Part shown: positions 10,795 to 20,600 of the stretch, piece by piece | Layout of the letters: every line of letters begins with the position of its first letter | Position numbering within the stretch: the first letter of the stretch is position 1 | Assembly (NCBI GenBank): GCA_947579605.1 | Contig: OX388307.1 | Location: forward strand, 11,013,237-11,077,236 | Origin: Athripsodes cinereus | Taxonomy: Eukaryota; Arthropoda; Insecta; Trichoptera; Leptoceridae | Direction of reading: 5' to 3' | DNA: 64,000 bases | Notes under the pieces: model-generated | The model's input: only the letters and a program-made list of their open reading frames with translations | Told to the model about the DNA's origin: nothing | Database searches by the model: none | Translations under genes and position numbers: made by a program

Positions 10795-12745
10795 TTCTAG
10801 TTTATTTAAAACTTAACCTCGAAACGACAAACACCACAAACAACGAGCAATGGAACACATGTCACCTGTTGTCACCAATCAACAGTGTTGTCAACTAGGA
10901 AACTTTACTTACGCTTTGCAGCATGGCCACACTAAAGATATTGGCCTGCGTACTAAAACCATTTCCGGTTGCGAAAGATCGCAAGTGGTGCGGTGAAGTT
11001 TTGGTGCTTGACGGTTACTGTTGATTATGGTGCTGTAGTTTCAATTAGTTTTGTTTGTAGAATTTATACTTAATGAATCTACCTTATTTCGATCTTACCA
11101 GGTTATAGAGTGATCGTTTTTGTTTGGTGAACGTTAAAATTTATTTTATATGTAAAAACAAGTGTATTTAACATGAAAAAAGTGTTTGACGCTTCTCCGT
11201 ATGAAATAATGGCGTGATTGTGTGTTACATTTTATAGGTTGCGCGCATGTGATTTATGTACCTAATTAATGGGACAGCAAAGTGTAAAACTGACTATTAT
11301 ACTAATTCCGTGTTTTAAAAATGTCTGAAAGTAGTATTCGCAAGTTTACAGAGAGCTATCACAATCTTAAAGAATCTCTTTAAGTATTCTCTGAACTCTA
11401 AATGTTCTTCGAAAGTGAGAGTTGATTATATAAATGTATTATGGTGAAAATATTTAGTAATCTTGGATTTTCATACTTCATTGTGTACTTTCATTTTGAA
11501 TTTCAGCATCAAGGATATTGTTAATGACTCAAGATTCGGTTATTAACATGACATAACCTATATAAACAATCTGATGATGGCTTAGTCAAATAAAAAAATT
11601 TAACTGTTAGTAGTACACTGCGATAATAATTGAGACTACTGAAATATCCCTAGCCAATAACTTCAAATACTCCAGATGATCTCCTCCAAGAAGAGCCATC
11701 AACTTATACATGAAATAAAATAATCATCAATTTACATATGGCACAAAGTATAACTTGTTTGATTCGCGAATCATTCCAGTTCTTCCAAAAGGCATTCATG
11801 GTATCTACATATTAAGGTTCAAGAACATAAGAAATTTTGTTTTGAAAATATTTAAGAATATCATTTAGGAATATTAAGGAATCAATAATCAATAGTAGAA
11901 AGAAACACTTGTCTCAAATTACATAACAATACAACATGTTTAATTCTATGTATTTCCAGTCCTAAATAAGAGCGTAATGCTCTCTGTTTCGAAATAGATT
12001 ATGGATGTAGAATTTTATATATTATAATAACATTTTACATCTTAAATTCAACAATGAGGTTTGCCACCCATTCTGAATGTTTTATTGTTGGCAGGGAGAG
12101 GACAGCTTGTGTGTTTATTACATGCTGCTGGTCTGCTGACTACCCCACTTGTGGGATATGTCGTGATGGTATATATATAGTAGAAGTATAATAACTTCGC
12201 ACTTACATAACATTTTTTCTTTTTCAGGCAAGGCACCAGACACCGAGTGTAATTATGGAGTAACATAACATTTAGACGAGTTGAAAAATATTATGCTTGG
12301 AGAAAAATAAAACTTATCCAAAACTAAAGCTTAGGCAAAATTAAGTACTAGGTTAATGATAACTTGGAATGTCTTCGTTGATTGTATTTGTATATTATAC
12401 TTATACCAAAAGTTGAAATTTTATCAGTCTTTGAATAGCTCACCGAAGTTTATATATTGTATATATATTTTTCATTTCATTTCATTTAAGCATTCATAGT
12501 ACTATTGTTTTGTACTATACATTTTATAGTTATGTATATTGTACTATATTGTATCGTAGAAAATTTTTCAAATAGTTTTACAATATTCTTCATGTTGTAT
12601 GTAATGTTGGTATGTTTTCATAATTTGATTTGTTGACTAATAAATACTGTATGTTATAGTTTTATTGATATGTTAATTTACTCATGTTTTGATTTTTTCA
12701 GATCACACCTAGCTATGTTAATATTCTATTTTCAATAAACATATT
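10795..12745. other. Intergenic region upstream of RSL1D1; possible unassigned transcript
   Basis: RSL1D1 starts at 10794 and is transcribed leftwards, so its promoter lies in the first few hundred bases here. The segment 10918-11030 is less AT-rich than its surroundings. Further right are a 20-codon ORF at 11321-11383, a good acceptor-like site just before 12230 followed by a short open stretch, and AATAAA words near 12640 and 12735. These could belong to a small spliced gene, but I do not recognise a protein. A SINE-B copy covers 12040-12180. Confidence 0.3.
12040..12180 (+). repeat. SINE-B copy
   Basis: Diverged full-length copy of the unit at 5315-5462, from the ATTCAACAATGAGGTTTGCC start to the GTGATGGTATATATATAG tail. 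Confidence 0.65.
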
Positions 12746-13259
12746 TACCATCACATGACTTCTCTTTTTTATTGAACCCAACATTTACAAAAATCACATT
12801 GTAAGGAATAAGAATCAAATATAACTATTTTGAATTCTGATATATCATTAATATTTCAATAGTTAATTTTAGGATTATGGAAAAACTATTGAATGCTGGA
12901 TGTCGCAAGTTCAAAACTTATCTTGATTATTTCTATTTTAAATCATATTTTTGGTTATGAAAAGAGCCAAGGTATTTTTTTTACTACCCAATAAGAACTT
13001 TAAAATATAAGGCAATTTGTTTTAACAAAGATTTACAAAGAAGTAGTTCTGTCTTCAGGTTTTTCTCGCTTTATCTTGGTTGGTATGATTCATATATTAA
13101 TAAAATATAGGCATGCTGCTTAGAATCATATTTTAAAATAATTTACTCTACTAGAGGAGTGAATAATTTAAAAATTACGGTACTAGGGACAGATTTGAAC
13201 TACATAATGCCACTTCCGGTTTGAGTACATTAATACACCGCACTACTCTCGTAAGTAGG

Positions 13260-13459
13260 NNNNNNNNNNNNNNNNNNNNNNNNNNNNNNNNNNNNNNNNN
13301 NNNNNNNNNNNNNNNNNNNNNNNNNNNNNNNNNNNNNNNNNNNNNNNNNNNNNNNNNNNNNNNNNNNNNNNNNNNNNNNNNNNNNNNNNNNNNNNNNNNN
13401 NNNNNNNNNNNNNNNNNNNNNNNNNNNNNNNNNNNNNNNNNNNNNNNNNNNNNNNNNNN
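13260..13459. other. Assembly gap (200 N)
   Basis: Exactly 200 unknown bases, probably a placeholder length. The gap ends 2 bases before a hAT MITE terminus, so the assembly probably broke at a repeat. Confidence 0.97.
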
Positions 13460-13461
13460 TG

Positions 13462-13933
13462 CAGTGTGACCAGATTTTATTTTCAAAAACTACTAAATGG
13501 GGAAGTTAACAAAAACTACTAAATTCTCAAAATGGTATGGGAATTTGAAGTATTTCCAAAACTCCTCGGTTTTCTTAAACAATATTTTTTCACAGTACCT
13601 TTTTCTACAACCTACCGGGTATTTGTACCAAAAATTGTTAATGTCAATACCATTTATACTACTTTGGAACGAAAAAAGATTTACGAAACGATAGCGAAAT
13701 AAAGTAATTTGGTATTTTACAATTATACTGCATTTTTCTTATTCAGTTCGATCATACCAAAAAAATAAAGTTGCAACAATATTATATTTGATTTTTAAAA
13801 TACGATTTATTTGGATCAATATTTTTTAGTATGTTTTCTGAAACTTATTTATTAATTATTAAAAACAGAAACAGATTTTAGCAGATTTCATCACGGGTCT
13901 AACAGGATCTTAAATTTAAATTTGGTCACCTTG
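13462..13933. mobile_element. hAT MITE copy of the 42875-43575 family
   Basis: The start (CAGTGTGACCAGATTTTATT) and the next 250 bases match the element at 42875-43575. A possible right terminus, AAATTTGGTCACCTTG, is a rough inverse of the left one. The left flank is lost in the gap, so the target duplication cannot be tested fully. The two remaining bases (TG) agree with the end of the right flank ATGATGTG. Confidence 0.5.
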
Positions 13934-14645
13934 ATGATGTGTATACCACAAAATTCTATAAGAAACCTAGAACCCTGACTCCTTTACAAAAGTGAGGCAA
14001 CAATCTATGAATTTTTGACAGAATAGTTGGCGAAAGAGTGTGGTGTATCTTGTATTTTAAGGACTCTTTCTCGCATTTTTATTAAAATATATCATTTTTA
14101 CATTTATATAAACGTAATTGCTCATTTTTTGAAGTTCTTAGCGATTTACCACGTTCGTCGTAATGTCGGGTAGTAATCGCTTTCATCCGTCATTGCTAGT
14201 GATCATTATTGATGAAATGTCTAGTTTTGTAGAAGTCCCCCGACTTCTGAGATATCCGGGTATGGGAGGGAGTCTTCAATATTGATGAAATGTCTATACT
14301 CTATTCACACCTTTTTATTTTAGAGGATCATCCGGAATGTTCACTGAAAGTGAACAAAAATGTAAACGGCACTATAGCTGATGTATTGTTGCATTATAAA
14401 TTTGTTTTTGAACCAAAAATAGAAAGTAGGTCATTATCTATGGATTTTTTTTACTTTTTGTAGTATGACAACACTGGTTGTGTGACAGAACGTCGAAGCA
14501 TCATTTTTAACGTTATATTTGGGTATTTTGAACGTTCAGGCGTATTTACTCAATTTTCTTTCGCAGAATCAAATATTTTATTACATACAAGTGTTTTCTA
14601 TTTAATCGTTGTAATGTTAAACCACGTATAGTATAATTGATCAAA

Positions 14646-17600
14646 ATGAGCAGTAATTCGGACAATGACAAAGCGACGGCGACCAAAGGCTATCCCATTG
14701 ATTTGGCTCAAAAAATAACGATTATAAAAGGAACCAGTGTTACAGATCCTAAGGTACCGCACTTGGTAAGTGGATCGAAGATATCTACTGCCCCTGGGCC
14801 GATCATTGGACATGCAGTAGGTTTAATGAGGTCCGCAACCCAGATATTACCTCAAGGTATCACGACTTCACAGGTGAGATTTTTGAAGCATTCTTGCGAT
14901 ATTCTACCTATTACTTTAAAATTTCTACAATTTAATATTATTTACATGTTTCGTCAATCACACTGTATTGATTATACAAACTTCATATATTTTCCAGCCC
15001 CAGCTGGCTAGCAATGTGCAGACTAATGTTGGAGTAGTCGGCTCTTCAGCAACACCCATCATTCAGGGAACACAAATTATCAATCAGGGAACTCAGGTAT
15101 AAATCTTACTAACCCTTGTATACAATTTTAAAATTATGAAAAGTTTAATTTCACATATCTGATGTTAAAATTATTATTTTCTAAAAATATACCGACGTAA
15201 ATAAACAAATGTCATTTCCTCAAATATTATTAAGTAACATTTATTATATATGGATTATTTGGAATTTATATTTATGTGCAATTTTTATTTCAGAATAGCG
15301 CCAATGTAGTCGGAGGTACAGTGCGCACCCTCCCCACCACAATGACTCAACTCACATGCCGAAGAGACCCATGTAACTTTGGACAGATCATAAGTCTTCC
15401 ACAGTTGGCCACAGCTGTCTCAGTACCTTCAGTGAGACCACAGACAAGTTAGTGTTTTCATTACTTATCAATTATAATAATAATAATAATAAACTTTATT
15501 GTGCCTTAAAAAAACATACATATAAACAGATTATAAATACAAATAATTATCATGCACAATGGGCGAGTTTATCGCGTGCAAGCGATATCTTCCAACTAAC
15601 CCAAATATCTTCCAACTAACCCAAATTATATATCTTTTCAAGATTTTTTTTCCTAGTTATTTAAATCAGAATACTATATGCCATACTTCATAATTGAAAA
15701 TAATAAATGTGATATCTTACGAGTACCTACCTTTTGTAGAACACTCAAAAACAAAAACAGAAGAGAGTAGTAATAATAATAATAATAAAAAGATGATTTG
15801 TATTTGGCGCTGTTTCATGGTCCGTGACCATCTCAAGAGCGCCGTGGCTTTTTAGTTAAGTTGGAAGCATCTTCTAGGTCAAACATGAAGTTCATGTAAC
15901 GCTGCTGCCACTGCAGAGGACTCTCCATCTTTATTGGTATCAGTTCTCTGCCTCAGGCCATCCCATATCTTGGTCATGGTGTCGTTCGTCTCTACGTTCT
16001 TGGGATGACTCTGGGGCCATCCACGAAGAGTGCAGATTTTCTCGATAGCCGACTCGAAGTATTTCTTTTCGAGCGTTCCACTTTGGTTGACACCAAAGAA
16101 AACGTTGGACACATAGAGAAGCTTCTTCTTACGGAGATCTGAGATAGGCATCGTGGTAGACAAAACAGTATTTTTGTCTCTTTCACCCGCTGTGTTGTTG
16201 CGAGTAGTCGGTGTTGTTATCCTTCTCTGTTACACTACTGGACATACACTGGTCACTACACGCTGGCACTTGTATAGAGTGATTCCCGGAAGGGGATGAT
16301 TTTTTTAACACGTGTTTTGGCAATAGAAGCGGGAATGCAACACAAAATGATGACTTGTTAAAGTTTTGAAGAGACAATCAACAGTAATGAATATTAATTT
16401 ATTTCGAGTTTTGATGAAGTTTAAGAGATGATAAAATGCAGAAACTACGCGGTTTTGAAATGTTAGCGTGCACAAGAAAGTTCAGCACTATGGGACCGAT
16501 ATCTTTCGTAAAATCAAATTATTTAAAGGAGCGGTTTGATTTGCGTGGCGGCAGCCAAACGGCGCGCAACCCACTCTTAGTAGCTTAATCTTTTGCTGAG
16601 GACCCCACAGAAAATTATTAATAAGCGAATAATTAAAACGGTTGTGATACAAGTCAATAATATTTCATTTTCTTTGGCAGCAATCACCACACAACCTGTA
16701 ACAACAGCCAAACTGACCACAAGTTATCACGTGCCCAGAGGACCAGCAGCCGTAGCCAGTTTAGCTGTACCTCGAGGATCAGCTGGATCCAGAGTTCCTA
16801 CTCCTTCTCCCACACCTAGTAAGTTTGTTTATGAAAAATTTCTTCTTTATCATTACGCCATCTGCTATGGGTGGGTTAGCAATTGCATGTAATCAATATA
16901 TAAACTGTCTCCCAAATTAAAATAACATTCAGAAAGGATTGTATGCATCATTGCTGAATTGAAGATGATAAATATTTTATACACAATGTTTACAAATATC
17001 TGTCTTTTATAAGATACCCAAAACCTTACGAGAAAAGTGATAGATTCTATTTGGGAATTCTATAGGAAAAACTCTTGAATAAATTTTATTGTGCAAAGAG
17101 CATAAATTATGAAAAATAAACAAAAAATTAGATTTCACATTCTACACAATCATCATTTTATTGCAGTAAACAAATATATTTACTGAGATACCTCCATAAA
17201 AAAGTTTTTATTCAATAAATATTGCAATGTTTCAGATTGGTCATCTGCTGGTCCACAATGCTATGTATCAAGAGCGCCACGACCTCATACTTTGCAGGTA
17301 ACTAAGATTTTCTCTCTTCTACATGTTTCCCACTAATATTGTTGTGATATGATCTTATTAATAATGTTACATTGTATTTCAGGTAGCTGCACAGAGAACA
17401 TCACTCCGGCAGGTTACTCCTCAATCAACCACAGCTACAGGTTGATTCTGTTCTATTTTCAAACAAACTTTATCTATACTATCACAACTCCCACAAGTGG
17501 TGTTATCAGTAGAATAACCAATAATTTCCTATTTTGTATTGGCACAGAGAAAGGACACCTTGTATGTTTATTATGTACAGTTAGTCTACTTGTAGGAGAT

Positions 17601-20600
17601 GCTGCGATAATAGGTATAGATAGTATAGATCAGTGTTTCCCAACCTTCTTCTTGTCGCGAACCAAAAGTAATATCCAACAGAATTTGGCGAACCCCCTAT
17701 GTAGTCGATAATGACAGGCAAAAAAACAATAAAATTTTCTTTATATGCTGCATAACATATAGGCAGTATGCATACGTTCGAAACAACAGCGCGCAATCTG
17801 CATTGCATTTGGTGTGCTTTTTTTGTGTTTTTGTTTTTTTTCCTTTTATTTTTCTTGGGCCATTTAAAATCTACTACTACTACTACTATACCATCACGGC
17901 ATATCCCACAAGTGGGGTAGCCAGCAGATCAGCTGCATGTAAGAAACATGCAAACTGTCCTCTTCGTGCCAATATAAAATTAAGACATTCAGGATGGGTG
18001 GCAAGCCTCATCGCTGAATTTAAGATGTTATTAATTAAAATCCCGCCATTACGTTATTATTTTCGCGAACCCCCTTTGTAGACATAGCGAACCCCCAGGG
18101 GTTCGCGAACCACCGGTTGGGAAACACTGGTATAGATAATAGATATAGATAGATATACTGACAGGACACATAATTTTTTTCACTTTTGTTTATTTTAGTT
18201 TATCTGTGTATTTAATGTGCTGTTGTATATATTGTATAATTGTTTTTTTCTTTTTCAGTTGTTGCTAGAGTAGTTCGTCCTTCCAATGCACCTTCACCAC
18301 AAAGAAACCAACCTCCACAAAGTAAGTCACCTAGTTTTGTATAATAGTTTTTAAATTTTTTATAAAATTATTTTATCTGCGATTTAGAATATTTTTTATT
18401 TGTGTTGCAGCTATTCAGTCTGTTTCGGCTGTCAGGCCTCAACCGGCAAAAGTGGTGCCCCTTGTACAAAGAAATTATCCATCAGTTAAGGTAATTATGA
18501 GTCCCTGGTAAAGAATACATCCCTCACTCTTTGTGGTTAGTTTTCTGTAAGAGACAAGTTTGCGTAAAACATCACATTTATGACATTTAATATCTTCAGT
18601 TCAGTGATGAGGTATGCCACTCGTCATGAATGTCTTAACTTGTACCGGTACAGAGATAATGACTTGCATGTTAGCTGTGTGCAGTTTGTCTGTTTACTAC
18701 TCTACTAGTGGAAAATTGTCGCGATGGTATGAATGAATGATTTATGTTTTTCCTTTTTATATTTCCTATTTAACGACAAACTAATTTAAGTCAATCATTA
18801 ATGTGTCTTAATGAATTTATTTCAGGTGGTAGGAGTAGCGACACTAGGAGTTCGCCCCACTATATCTCCTAGAACTGGTACATTTTATTAAATAATTATA
18901 ATTATTATGGATAAATTTATTTATTGTTTGTTTTTATTGTAATGTATTTTGTTAATTCTTTTTAGTGGGTAATGCATATTACTATGAAGTGGCTTCGGGT
19001 ATCGCTCCAGCTCAGCCATCATCTTCCACCCCTCCTTTGTCCACTCAGCACACTATCACCACAGTCACTCCTCATCCGCAGCAACCCTCAGCAACACAAA
19101 ATATCTCCACGTCTGTTGTCACACAGACTCCAGCTCCACTGATTGTACAACAAGTAGCTATGCAGTTGTCACAACAGGTGCAACAGTCAACTCATCCACA
19201 ACCGAGTATTATACATCAACCTACATTGAGTCATCAGATCACACACAAATCACAATTGAATCAGCAATCTTTGACTCATCAGAGCCCTCTCTCTCAGTTG
19301 TCCAGTATTGCCCATCAATCGAATTTGGTTCAGATGAATGCCTCCCATCAACACTCTGTGATGAATCAGCAGCCCACTGTGGTTCAGCAAGTTGCCAGCG
19401 TCAACTCTTTGAGTCAGACTCCTATTTCCCAGCAATCTCATCAACCCCTCAGCACTGTTAATCTTCAGGCACATAACCAGTTGACATCCTTTGGTATGTA
19501 TCTTATATTTGTTATGTATATAATATTTATGTTCATATTAAAGATTTAAGTTCTATATTTTGTAACTTATTATGTTAATTTGTATCTATATAATTATTTC
19601 AGCAGGAGCTTTGGGCAGTAGTAATAACGACTTGGGACGACCACCAAGCAGCCCAGGTGGGCCACAGAGACCATCTATTCTGCGTAAAAGAGATAATGAT
19701 GGGTTAGTCATTGTCCTTTTTTATTGTTATCCAATATTTTTAAAATACATAATATAAAAAATTGGATTAATTTTTATGTTCCAGGTCGCCAATGAAAAAT
19801 TTGTCTGTCCCTCCACCCCCTGTGTCCACCTCCCCTCCGCCGTCTCCTGGAGGCTCTACCACGGTCTCTGCTGCCTCCAGTCCTTGTCCAGATGATGACG
19901 AGCCCCCACTTCCCATGTTCACACACAAGCCACAGTCTCAGCATTTGCAGACATCACAGCATCAGTCTTCGTCAATTACGCAAATCATTACTCAGCAGCA
20001 CAACATGACACAGAGTACACAAAATATATTGCAAACAGTTCTGCAACCTTCGTCCCATCAAAATGACCAACAATCTTATAATAACTGTTCACCGAGGAAG
20101 AAACCAAGAAAGCAATTGTAAGTTATACATAAATGTATTTTAACCCTTCAATTTTTTAAAAACGTTGGTTGGTATAATGAAAGAATTAGATCTTTTTTAT
20201 GAAAAGTAGGTAATTATATAGACTACATTTTGTGGTTTTTGGGTAAAGATGATTTACAGCAAGGATGTATATAGAACTTTTTTTAGAGGGGCTGGTAGGT
20301 CCACAATCTTCTTGTTTTATCCAGTGTAACTTGGATTTGACTTATGAAAAGAGAGGGAGTGAATTGACAACTTTGATGCTATTTCAGAGAACCATGTTTC
20401 AAAAATTAAAATTCTCTACAAACTAAAATCTGACACAGTAATTAATTTTTTTGCTATAGATTACCAAGTGAAACTCGCAGCACACGCGGAGAAGAGTGCG
20501 AGTTCCCTCCTGAGGCCAACAGTAACATTAACAATATGCAACAGACAACTATTTTGTCACCTCCACATGTAGCCTCTCCTCCTGTGTCGCAAACACAACC

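Noticed and set aside
11321..11383. 20-codon ORF MSESSIRKFTESYHNLKESL
   Set aside because: Too short to call without expression data, with no recognised relative and no donor in frame. Kept only as part of the unassigned region.
13462..13933. Exact borders for the MITE copy beside the gap
   Set aside because: The left flank is lost in N, and the right end matches only loosely.
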